Both the position numbers and the translations under genes were made by a program. From Parastagonospora avenae f. sp. tritici 18332-5 (taxonomy: Eukaryota; Ascomycota; Dothideomycetes; Pleosporales; Phaeosphaeriaceae), in NCBI GenBank assembly GCA_022559985.1, contig JAFJTR010000001.1, positions 372,001-436,000 of the forward strand: a stretch of 64,000 nt of DNA, read 5' to 3'. Numbering within the stretch: the stretch's first letter is position 1; each line of letters starts with the position of its first letter. The notes under the pieces are model-generated. The model was not told the DNA's origin, did not search any database, and saw only the letters and a list, made by a program, of their open reading frames with translations. Shown in pieces: positions 22,131-32,689 of the stretch.

Positions 22131-24425
22131 CGGGAAATTGTTTGGGCGAGCGTAGCCTTAAAAGAAGTTCTCGCAGCTAATCCTGTCCTGATACCTGAAC
22201 AGTAAGAGCAAAGAGACTTGGAATACTGGCCCACCCATGCCAGTCTTGCGACTTCTGCTCTTATAAGACTGGCGAAGTACTTCTTTGCAAACAAGTTATC
22301 GCGATTTGGTATCCAGACATCGTGTGATCGGGCTGACGCTCGCCACTTGTTGGCTACCTTCGGCGTACATTCTTCTGCGGTCGTACCCTTGAACTCCTTC
22401 AGGCGCATTTCCTGGCCCTCGGACTGTTTCAAGGACATGCTGGGCAGCCGTGGATCAAGCAGCCCTTTCCCGTTTTCGTGCAGCAGAAATGTGAACTGGT
22501 GGAGGTATGACTGCGGACAGAGAGACATTCGGTCCCAAATTACCCGCAATTGTTCGCTGACGTCTTGCATTGTGACTTCCGGCTTCAGCATTGCTTCTGC
22601 CATGGCATTAGATGCAGGGACAGTGTGGCATTGATCTGTACTTGCTGATACTCTACCACGAGGTGGCTTTGCAGCCACCATCTGGTTCACTACAACCTTG
22701 AGCAAGTCTCCAAGGACTGGACTAGGCGATATTTTACAGTCGCCGCAGAGGGTCTCCGACAAGTGTTTGATCCAAATTTGGGATGCGCAATCATGAGGAA
22801 ATCCGTCACCATCAGGGTCAGCAGCCCACACATCACAATCTTCTTTGAACCTCGATAGCTCAGCATTGCCGTGGAGTATCCATGCAATCAACTGGAAGAA
22901 AACGCAACCTAATGAATATACGTCCCTTGCGATGTAATCGCGATCCTCCTGATTGTGCTTCACCCTGGGTGCACTGTATCGTGAAGTGAGAAGTCTGGTG
23001 TGAGATGATGTGCGCAAATCCGTGGACTTCGAATCTCGCGATGTTCCGAAACCACTGATTTTGAGAGTGCCAGTGTCACAGAATTCTCCTCTAAAGTACA
23101 GGATGTTTGCGGGGTTGATGTTGCTGTGCCAGGCACGGTTCGTAACAGCTTTGTCGTGACTATGTAATGTGTTGAGCCCGTCGGCCAGGCCATGACATTG
23201 TTCAACGGTCCACCGGACGCATCGATCAGGTTCGTGAATCTCCTACTTGTCCCAAAAATCAAGCAAATTACCCTCGGCCCATGGGAACATGATATAACAC
23301 GTCAAACCACACGTGAAAGTGGTAAGTGGTTGAACCACGTGCCTGCCTCAAGTCTTTCGCACGACATCTAGCAAGTCTGAGACGCAAGCTTGCTCTGCTG
23401 ACGCAAAAGTTTTGGGCGCAACGACCGTGGAATGTAGATTTTAGTATGCTTTTTTATCGCAAAAGAAGTTGAGGTACTGACCTTTGTCGTGTAAGAAAGA
23501 TGACCAGGGTGTACTTTGACCTGCGAAACGCGTCCAAATCCTCCGATAGATTGTTTGACATCACGCGCTGCGACAAAAGGCAGAATCATGCTGCTGTCAA
23601 ATTCTTGGTCTCTTTGCGTTTCAAAGGTTGGTGCGAGCGGCAGCCATTGATTTGTGCAAAAACGCTCTATGTCTGATGCTTGCCATTCACCAAACGGACG
23701 CATTGCAGGGTGGTCCTGAGGTATGCCGCTACTTGAAGTCATAAACCCATCTGTGCTTACAAGAGGAAGGTATTCGTCTTTGAACTTGTGATATGCAAGG
23801 AGCGGCATGAGCCCAGGGAGTATCAGAATAGCAAAGACTTTCTTTGCATGGGCGTGGAAGTACAAAGCCAGCTCCTGACTGTCTTCGATACCATTCGCGT
23901 CGAATTCCGCGCGTACATTGTCTTCTGTGAAAATTTCCTCTAGGGCGCGATGGGGAAGGAACTCTGCGCCCGCGTAGGTCTTGGCTATTGCACTTCGCAT
24001 TCTGGCTGCGAGTCCTGGTGTGGAAATATTTTGCTGCGTTTGCTTTGCGTCGCCGCTCAATAATACACTCTGTGATTCTGTAGATGACATCATTTTACTT
24101 CTATCTGTGTCGTAGTGGGAACGTCCTCTTCATCATTTGAATGTGGAATACCGCAATCCGCCTGCATTTTTTTATCGATGTGCATAGATTTGTTTGGATT
24201 CATGGCGCCGTCTCGGACGTGTGCTGAGTAACCCGTAGGCGAGACCTGTAGCAACGGCTGTTGTACTGCGTCTTGAATTGTTCCCACGCACGGTAGTGCC
24301 GCATGATCGCTAGCCAACGAAAGCAGTTTCCGCTTGATGTCTGGATGGAGTGATCCTGACATGTTGTCTGATTTCCGGCTCTCGAGCCAACCGTCGAGAT
24401 CATTGCGGCCCGATTCTATGGCCAT
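22088..24425 (-). pseudogene. Protein kinase-like gene, disrupted; runs into the HET relic
   Basis: From the 5' end: a frame at 24425-24090 (leader of unsure status); then 24093-23368 with an all-alpha N-terminal region (KKVFAILILPGLMPLL, FCTNQWLPLAPTF) known from fungal kinases of HET/NLR loci; a Gly-rich loop IGGFGRVSQV and the lysine strand FAIKKH. After this a frameshift near 23395, TGA at 23350-23348 and TAG at 23245-23243 interrupt a continuous kinase match (HVVQPLTTFTC, YIMFPWAEGN). The catalytic loop reads HSNINPANIL, so both the HRD Asp and the loop Lys are Asn, and DFG reads GFG. The αF region DVYSLGCVF remains. The end (LCSYCSG, near 22190) resembles the start of HET proteins, so a fused gene is likely. 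Confidence 0.75.
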
Positions 24426-25602
24426 AGTGAATTTGAGGCCTCAGCCTTTGGGTGATGACCATGCATATGGGATTGATGCTGAGAAAGGCGAATTTGCAGG
24501 CCGTTATGGTGGTAAGTGCGAAGACAACGAGGAAAGAAAGTATGACGCGGATGGCGAAGCAACCATCCTGCCTCATGACGTTCTTCGCCGTGTTGATAGG
24601 TCATGACGCATTTTCATTGACGTGGTGGTGGCTGCGACCTCTCATACCTGCCTGCGCCTATATATGCGGCCTCCTGAACGGTCAGCTGCGGGGACAGTCG
24701 TCTCTAAATTGTCGCGTGCATATACAAATACACAGAGATTGACGCGTTCGATGGAAGGACAGCTATCTAGGCAGCAAAGGCGCTTGGCGGTCGGGAGCTC
24801 GCTCTCCTGGAGACGCAAAATCGTAGACAGATTATCTCGCAGTCTCATTCAGGATAGAGCAGGCGAGCATCATTGAGTAATCATGCGGTGTAGTACCCAT
24901 GTCTGTGACTGCTGACAACTTACCGCTGTTGATATTTCCCATTCCCACTTGCTGATTTGCACTGACTCGTTACAATTGTTATTGAATGTTTGGGCAGCTG
25001 ACCAGAAACATGATTGTGCTTTGTGAGAAGGTGATTGCTCATAGTAGTCTGATCTGAATCAGTGGTTTCCAATGTTGATGGCTGTGCTGTCAGGCGTTCT
25101 CGTACACGGCCTGAGCCATCCCCTAACTTGTCACATAAGGGGGGTTGTCTGGTCAAGGTTGTGAAAAGTGCATCATGCCACCAAAGCATGAGCCTCGTAG
25201 TGAATCGCGTGCTCGTGCTGTCATGCGTGTCGGACTACCTAATAAGGCATACCGAACGTGATTCGTCAAAGAAAAAAAAGTAGGGCCTAAGTGAAACTGT
25301 TCGGAGTGACAGTCTTGGTTTGAGTCTTTGAGATGAGTCGAATTGAGCAAGCGCGCTAGCAATCGCTTCACTGCCACACTGCCCTCCAGGGCTGGTAGCT
25401 CAGCTCAAGACAATGAACCACCTCTATAATACAAAACACAACCTTGACTTTGAAACTTCTCCCAACACCACCCCACCCTCAATTCTCTAATTGCAACTCA
25501 ACACTTTTGCTTCTCAAAATTTCACAACGCCGCACAAGTACAACCATCACCGACTTCGGCGCTTTCCCCATCCGACTAGCGTTCCATCAGATCAGTACCA
25601 AA
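24426..25602. other. Intergenic region upstream of RtcB-like gene
   Basis: About 1.2 kb with no supported gene. The last 150 bp are C- and CA-rich, as expected for a fungal promoter/5' leader of the gene at 25603. Confidence 0.4.
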
Positions 25603-27358
25603 ATGCCTGCGACTCGCGTCACAATTGCGCTCAACTCGAAGCAGTCTTCGAAAGCTCCACTACTCGTTCCCGCCTCTGCATCGGCTGATCCCGCCGCCTC
25701 TACGTCTGTCCGCGCACTCGTCTTCAAGACAGCGCAATCAAAACTCCGTCTGAAGAAGCCCACGCGCATTTTCGTCGGGCGAACAGGCCACGAGCTCCTC
25801 ACCGAAGAGGACTGGAAGACCAACATCAAAGATGACGTTGTACTTCTCCTATCAGCTGGGGAGGAATTCGTCGGCGTGAAGCGCGAATCGAACGTTCATG
25901 GTAAGTTCACTTCTGTTTTTGGGGCATTTGAGCACATTTGCGCTGGATGATCCCTGCTTTACCAATGTCTTGGGGCTCATGGCTAACCTTTGAATAATAG
26001 CACATGCCAACCTCGAGTGTCCTGTTGAACTCCTTACCTCTAATACACCTGTCGAAACGCTTGCTGTCACTCAGTTGGAGACTACAGCGCATACTCTACC
26101 TGGAATTGTACATGCGGTTGGACAGCCGGATCTTCACCCTGGATCGAAATTTCCCATCGGCGCTGTGATTGCTTCGAAAGGATGGATTCACCCGCCATTG
26201 ATCGGAGGAGATATTGGGTGCGGGATGGCCTGGTTCAAGACTACGCTTCCGAGAAGTCAAGTAGATGGTGACAAGGGCAAGAAAGTAACCGAGAAGCTGC
26301 GCGGTCTCGAAGGACCATGGCGAACACAGGCGCATAGAGAGGCTTGGATGCAAGCAAAAGATGGTAGCTGCTCAACGGGAGAAGAGTGGGATATCGCACT
26401 TGGTACCATAGGGGCCGGCAACCACTTTGCCGAGATTCAGGTCGTCGAAGAATCGTCTTTGTCTGCGGAAGACAAGCTTAGTCTTCACGAAAACGATGTT
26501 GTGCTCCTAGTCCACTCGGGTTCTCGAGGCTATGGCGGCAGCGTACTCAAGAAGCATACGACCGATGCCCACGTCAGCTTTCAGGAGGATAGCCCAGAGG
26601 CGATCGAGTATATCAAAGAGCACGACAAGGCCTGCCAATGGGCAAAGGCGAATCGGGACCTGATAGCTTTGCGCTTTTTATCATGCTTGGAGCCCGGAAA
26701 CGAGTCCTGGAATTTGGGTAGCTCAAGCTCCAAGGATTCGCGAGTCGATGCCGCAGCGATCTCGCATGCCAGGGAACAAGTCCAACAGCGGAAAGTGGTC
26801 GACATTTGGCACAACAACGTCGAGCGTGTCATGTGGCCTCCTTCTCCACCTTCAACATCATCGGATCTGGCGGACGCGGCCAGCAATCTCAGTTTCAGCG
26901 ATGGCAAAGCTTCACAAGACCACGTGTGGATCCATCGCAAAGGTGCTGCACCCACTTACAACCCCGAGACTCAACAGCCACTCGAGCTCCTACCACTACC
27001 AGGCTCACGAGGCACACCAACACTCATCCTCAAACCTGCCTTTTCCACATTTACATCCTGGGGCCTTAAGAATGCAATGTCTCTTGCCCACGGCGCTGGA
27101 CGGGCGATGACGCGGACCAAGGCATTGACTTCGCTGGGAGCGAAATACAAGGGCATAAACATCTTGGAGCCAAGAGCCGGGAATAATGAGGGCACATGGG
27201 TCATTTGCGATGAAAAAGATTTGGTGTTTGAGGAGGCTCCAGAGGCCTACAAAGACGTGGAACTAGTCGGCCAAGATCTGGTAGACGCCGGAGTGGCTGA
27301 GATTGTCGGGCGGTGTCGTGCCAGAGTGAGCTACAAGGTCAGAAACGAGGCGCGTTGA
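25603..27358 (+). CDS. rtcB: RtcB-family RNA ligase (3'-phosphate/5'-OH type) with N-terminal extension
   Basis: Two exons, 25603-25900 and 26001-27358; 551 aa. The core carries the RtcB metal and guanylylation residues: GGDIGCGM (Asp170, Cys173), IGAGNHF (His241), HSGSRGYG (His271), IWHNNVE (His370), HRKGA (His411) and the guanylate-acceptor His463 in AHGAGRAM. RtcB enzymes join 2',3'-cyclic phosphate ends to 5'-OH ends using GTP and Mn. The first 90 residues (RIFVGRTGHELLTEEDWK, then DDVVLLLSAGEEFVG) form a small ubiquitin-like or doublecortin-like module seen in eukaryotic-type fusions. A low-complexity insert (about 378-397) lies between motifs. Fungi normally repair tRNA ends with Trl1, so the role here is open. 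All catalytic residues are present, so it is probably active. Confidence 0.92.
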
Positions 27359-29025
27359 GCAAGGCGCAGGTGCGTGAAGTCAAAATCGATCGGCGCAGCA
27401 CCACGGGTGTCTCAGAGTGCCGACTTGGCGATCTGTCACCCAAGATGTAGGAAGTTTCGAAACGGAGTTCCAAGGCTCGATCATGGGCAATCGCAATCAC
27501 TTGCACCGGGTCGCAGCTTGGCGGCACTTTATCCTCGTCCTTTCAACGCTGTGCCGCAGCGCTTCGGCAACAGAGGACTTTATGCCCGGAACGGCGATAT
27601 TGGGCTGCATCACTTTGATGTGACCAACCCTGTCACTCTATCCCAATGTGCGGCATTCTCAATCTACATTTTTTCTCTCTCCTAGCCATTTTTCCGTTTG
27701 CGACGCTTCAATTTCCACGTCCATTTTCGTTATCCACATGTTTCTCCGTGCTGCGCAAGCGGTGCCTCAGGAGTGCAGAACGCAAGTTCGCGACAGCCGA
27801 TACCCGGAGAGAGTTTATGGCTATTTCCGTCGCTGGAGACGAAACAGCGATGGTGCTGTGAGGCAGAGACGTGGAAACGCTGGCTAAAGATTGTGATGCT
27901 CTGGGGCGCGGTAGACGCCTTTGAGAAAGCCACGGTGACGGAGCCAACAGCCGCCAGTTTGGGATTTAATTTTGGATGGCACCTGCATTAGTCCCTGTTG
28001 GCATGGGCGGCCCCTGGCGGTGTCAGGAACGGTGAGTTCGCGTCCGGCTGCGGTCTTGCAAAAGAGAAGGCGTGTGTCGGCGGCTGGTGTGCATGGCGAG
28101 AACTGTGGCCAGCCTCGTTGAATTCGTCTTGCGCGTCTTGTCAAGTTCCTCTGGTGACGGGACGATTCGCGCGGGTCTCACAGCAGGTCTCTGCGCCCAG
28201 GCGTGGTTCCTGGGGCTGTAAGCGCATCGATTGGTGGGGGATCGTCGCCTTCTCTCGGCGTTTCAAAACGGACGAGCGCACGCGCCCCATGGACAGAAAG
28301 CTTAGCCTAAGACACTGCAAACATTGACATGGTTTCACCCCTCGTCCCGCAATATACTCATCATGACCGCAACTGATTTGCAGCCTTGCCGCCAATCGCA
28401 GGCGAGCTCTGGAGCGGGTGCAGACGCAGCCATGGGGCCTGAGGGATAGCGGCACTGTAGTGGCTTGTGTCGCGAGGGCATGGTGGAGGATGCGGTCGTC
28501 GTGGCACCCTGCCGCCAACCTCCTCCGTGCGCCTGCGGCTGTGCCTCTTGTGTATATATGAGTGTGCAGCCGCCCTACTGCCGAAAGTATTCCTGAGGAT
28601 CATCGCCGAGTTTGCCGTCTCTGTCACCGCTCTGCTGTTTGCTTTCAGTCATCGACACATCATTCCTCTCGCTTTCTCGCTTTCTCGCTTTCTCGCTTTC
28701 TCGCTTTCTGTGCATTCCTCCTGCTCGTTTGTCTTGGTAAGTGAAGTTCGCTCGCTCCTTCTCGTTGGGGTGTCACAGAGGACGCGGCTGTGGCTTCCCA
28801 TGTGACGTCCTTTGTTCGTTTGCGGGCATTACACAAGGGAAATTCGCAGGCGCGGCTTTTGCCAGAGCGCGGGATTTGCCCGATATAAGACCTCGACTCC
28901 TCTTTCTTGCATCACCCAACCATTCTGCTCTCCATCTCGATTCCTCGAGTCTGTCAATCAATTGTACCTAACAGTCTCGATAGAACCACTCGGCACTCTC
29001 CGTCGAACACTCAATTCCTAGCAAG
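27359..29025. promoter_or_regulatory. Long upstream region of the superoxide dismutase gene
   Basis: 1.67 kb without a supported gene. Short frames on both strands look like noise. The last 350 bp are pyrimidine-rich and include an octamer repeat at 28671-28710; this part probably holds the promoter and 5' leader of the SOD gene. Confidence 0.4.
28671..28710 (+). repeat. Octamer microsatellite, 5 copies of GCTTTCTC
   Basis: Five 8-bp units in perfect phase, the last differing by one base (GCTTTCTG). Lies about 320 bp before the SOD start, in a pyrimidine-rich promoter/leader. Confidence 0.9.
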
Positions 29026-29807
29026 ATGCGCACTTCAGTCTTCACCCTGCTCGCTGCGGCATCAGCCGTGAGCGCTCAGACCGCACCTGCGCCTCAGGTC
29101 GCTGGCAACCCCGCGGGTGCCAGCTACGTCGCTACTCTGCCTGTGAAGGAGGGCAGCCCTCTCCGTGGCGCCATCACCGCCGTCTCTGCTCCTGACGGTG
29201 TCGGTGTCTTGTTCAGCGTCGCCTTCAGCGGCCTCCCAGCCACTGGCGGCCCCTTCATGTACCACCTCCACGAGAAGCCAGTCCCCGAGAACGGCAACTG
29301 CACCGCAACCGGCGCCCACCTCGACCCGTACAAGCGCGGCGAGGTGCCCATCTGCGACGCCAGCAAACCCGAGACGTGCCAGACCGGCGACTTGAGCGGC
29401 AAGCACGGCAACTTCACATCTGGGGAGTTCTCTGCTGAGTACGTTTTTTGCTTCTTGGAGTTACCGGATTTGGATGCTAATCTTGGTGTAGATATGTTGA
29501 CCCGTACTCCTCGCTCATCTCCGGCAACAACGCATACTTCGGCAACCTCTCGTTCGTCCTCCACTTGGCCAACAAGACCCGCATTGGCTGCGCCAACTTC
29601 GTCTCCCAGGGTGGTGCTAAGCCTTCATATGGCGCTAGCCTTCCTGCCCCTTCGGCCACGGGCTCGTACAACACGACCGTTATGCCTACCGGTGGCTCGC
29701 CTGTCACCCCCACCTCAGCTCTCCCATCGCAGTTCACCGGCGCTGCCGTCAAGGTCGCTAGTGGCGCGGGCGCTGTGCTCGTTGCTGCTGCTGCGCTCGT
29801 CTTGTAG
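29026..29807 (+). CDS. Secreted, probably GPI-anchored Cu-only superoxide dismutase
   Basis: Two exons, 29026-29438 and 29492-29807; 242 aa. Signal peptide at 1-17 (MRTSVFTLLAAASAVSA). The SOD beta-barrel holds four candidate copper ligands: His80 and His82 in YHLHEKP, His98 in GAHLDP, and His162 in FVLHL. The two further zinc-site histidines of cytosolic Cu/Zn SOD are missing: the loop reads PYKRGEVPICDASKPETCQTGD. This matches fungal extracellular Cu-only SODs such as Candida Sod5. The C-terminus has a Ser/Thr/Pro-rich stretch and a hydrophobic tail (VLVAAAALVL), the pattern of a GPI-anchor signal. Likely role: removing host- or light-derived superoxide at the wall. Confidence 0.9.
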
Positions 29808-30180
29808 ATGACTGAGACTGTATAGGAAGTTACATCTGGGCGTTTATGTTTTATTTACTTGATACCACATGAGTGCGAAGGCGCTTCGACTCAATGTTCT
29901 TTTCTTCTTCGAAAGATGGCGGGTGGGATTAATTTTGGGCAACACTTTTTTCTTGTACATGGCTGGATTTTGAGTGTCATGTGCGCATGACTGTGGAATG
30001 TTTAATGTAGGTAGAATGAATCTGTTTATGAAAACTCATTGGTATTTATAACTTGACTGAGCCGTCATACATGTGACACAACAAGACTTGGTATGTCCGC
30101 CATTCCATTCAATGCACATCATTATCTCATTCGCTAAACCCATACAAAACTTCCAAACCACCACAACTTCAATTTACACT
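29808..30180. other. Convergent 3' intergenic region
   Basis: 373 bp, AT-rich, between the SOD and P450 stop codons; nothing else seen. Confidence 0.5.
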
Positions 30181-31865
30181 TTATTCGCCCATCCCCCTCA
30201 ACCCTCTCGTCCGCTCCTCACTCTCCCCTAGCCACTTCTCTAACAAACCCCGATCCCTCGGCTTAAATCCGACCTTGAAATACTTGGGCTCGAGCGTCAA
30301 ACTCGTCGGAATCGCATTCGCCTCGAGACAATCCATAATCGGCTTGTCCCTCTGATCCACCGGCTCCGTAAACTCAAACGCACTAATCAGCCTCACAAAC
30401 GCCGTGTACAGCTCTCGATTCGCTAGGTGACTGCCAATGCACATGCGACTCCCCGCGCCGTACCCGTAGTGCGGCGTACCCGCGCCATCCGGCACGTCGA
30501 GGAATCTCTCCGGATTGAACGTGTAGGGATCCGAGAAGTGGCTGTCGTCGTAATCCGCAGCGTACGCATTCATGTAGAACGTCGTTCCCGCGGGGATAGT
30601 GACGCCATTATACTCGATATCCTTGATACTCGTGCGCGGCAGGGAGATTGGTATAACCGTCCAATAGCGCAGGATTTCCTTGTACAGCGCGGTGATGTAA
30701 GGGATTCTTTCCTCGTCGAGACATTTGTGCCAGGCATCGTTGTTGGGGTAGACTTTGAGGATTTCGGCGTGCGCGCGCTTTTGGATTGCTTGGCCCGCGG
30801 GCGTGGCGAGTTGCGCGATGCCCATTATTAGGTTGCCGGGCACGGTGTCGAGGCCCGCGGATACCATGGTTAGGCAGATTGATTTCAACTCGGCTGGAGG
30901 TGGAGTCAGTATACGTGGGGGAGAGAGAGGGAAGGGGAAGGGAAGGGAAGGCATACCGCGGCTTAATTTCGCGTCTGGGTCTTTGATGATATTTCCTGTA
31001 ATGCACGGTTTATCAGTGCCCTTTTCAATCTTCTCCAGCAGCGTGTCGAGAAGGCGGTTCATGTACACGTCTCTGCGGTCTCTGAATTTCTTCGCCTCGT
31101 TGCTCTGGCTGGGGAAAAGGCGAAGCAAGGGTACGTAGTCTTGCCAGTTGTTACTTGTGGATCGGAAGTTTCCTACGCCTCGCTCTACATCGCAGATTTC
31201 TTTGAGAAGTGGTGCGTCCTTGTCGCCGTCGATTCGGAAGCCGTAATTTAAGGTCAGGCTCGTGTTTAGGGCGTAGCGCTGCCAGTATGCTCGCGGGTCG
31301 ATGTCCAGTTCGCCGCCTTTGCTGTCGTTTAGGAGTTCTCTGATGGAGACGGTGGATTCGAGATCGATCAGGGGCATGTAGGATTGTACGGCTGGTCGAT
31401 TGAGCGCTGTGCCAGCAGCTTTGCGCCGATTCTTGAGAGACTCATCCCATGGGGAGGTGCCGATAGTGAAGCCCTGAGAGGAAGAGACTACAGTGTGGAA
31501 AGTATGTAGCGTGGGGCGTGAGATCAGGGCGGACTGGTTGGTGATCCAGAGATGGCGAACCGAGTCGAATGAATTTGCAAAGACAATTCTCTGTGCTTCG
31601 CATTAGTCATTGATCCGTCTTGTACAGTTCCTTTTGTTTGTCTTACTCTATTGCCCATCCGCACCTGGAACACAGGACCATACTTCTTCGCCCATCCCTG
31701 TGCTACCTTTGCATGATTCGTGCCAAGTTCGACCAAGCTGCCAAACAGAGGAAGACCAGGTACCTCCGGGAGGCCCTTGATGTGTGGCTTGTCAGTGCCA
31801 TACAGAAGCCTGTATAGGAAGAATCCCAAAACGGCAACGCCAGCAACGTAAATGGGTATCGTCAT
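30181..31865 (-). CDS. Cytochrome P450, CYP504-like (phenylacetate / hydroxyphenylacetate hydroxylase)
   Basis: Three exons, 31865-31647, 31590-30957 and 30893-30181; 521 aa. An N-terminal membrane anchor (YVAGVAVLGFFLYRLLYG) is followed by a Pro-rich hinge (GLPEVPGLPLFGSL). P450 motifs: I-helix TMVSAGLDTVPGN, K-helix ExxR in YKEILRYW, PERF in FNPERFLDVP and the heme-Cys loop YGAGSRMCIG. The sequence style resembles CYP504 (Aspergillus PhacA/PhacB), which hydroxylate phenylacetate or 3-hydroxyphenylacetate towards homogentisate. The neighbouring fumarylacetoacetase and homogentisate dioxygenase genes support that role, most likely the PhacB-type step, but the substrate is inferred from context. 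The coding strand is C-rich 5' and G-rich 3'. Confidence 0.88.
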
Positions 31866-32689
31866 GTTGGCTGCAGGCTTACTTTGTGCTCAATGATGGA
31901 ATGAACCGTAGCAGCATCATAAACTTCCAAAGGGCGTCTTCCGCACTTATACCCACCTTCTGGTCTCAAACGCTCACACCGCTTAGCGCATCCTACTTCC
32001 TCGAGGCTGGGCTAATGGAAACCCAAATGCCTGCCATGGACGGCATCCGCTTCAGCATCTTTAACATTGGTCCCATTGGCTCTCCGGCACCGTGGGATTC
32101 GCGTTCGTATGCAGCACAGCATGACTGTGAGAGATGTCGCGGAACGTGGCCGCAGATGGTAGATCTGCAAGGGTAGTTCTTAGCGTGGTGCGGGGAAGGT
32201 GCGCGGTGGGGTGTGAGATCATGCCTGCTAGGGAGATGCCAATGCTACGCGAAGATGCGGCTCATGACATTGGACGTATCGACAGCTTTGCAGGAATACA
32301 TTCAAACCGAGTATTACCCGACAGACGTAAGCTGATATTTCGATACAGGGTGTGGAAGCGGAATGATTCCTCACTCCCAGTGCATTGGATGAAATGTCCG
32401 AGATATGGCTTATCATCAATATGGAAACTTATTCTTGATGAATCAGAATCGCATACATTGAATCTAAACGTCAGCCAATATGTAAGTTGTCTTGGCTGCT
32501 GATGTGTGCCGATGTCATCTTACCCTTTGAACGAGGAGGCTAAGTATTTGGCATGCAGATGGGTGATGAACTTCTACTGAAGAATGAACCGTGCGTTTTC
32601 CATAGAAAATATGGTGCTTCCAAGTCTGCCTAACCTCTCCGAAATTGAGAAGCTATCCTTGATCTCATAGACAGGATGGTCTGGTTAAC
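31866..32689. promoter_or_regulatory. Upstream region of the P450 gene
   Basis: 824 bp between the P450 start and the fumarylacetoacetase stop, both on the minus strand. Holds the P450 promoter; no supported gene. Confidence 0.45.

Noticed and set aside
22960..23262. 100-codon frame within the kinase relic
   Set aside because: Reads another frame; the kinase motifs lie in the frame that carries the TAG at 23243.
28141..28518. 125-codon minus-strand frame upstream of the SOD gene
   Set aside because: Low-complexity Arg/Cys/His sequence with no domain; typical noise in GC-rich promoter DNA.
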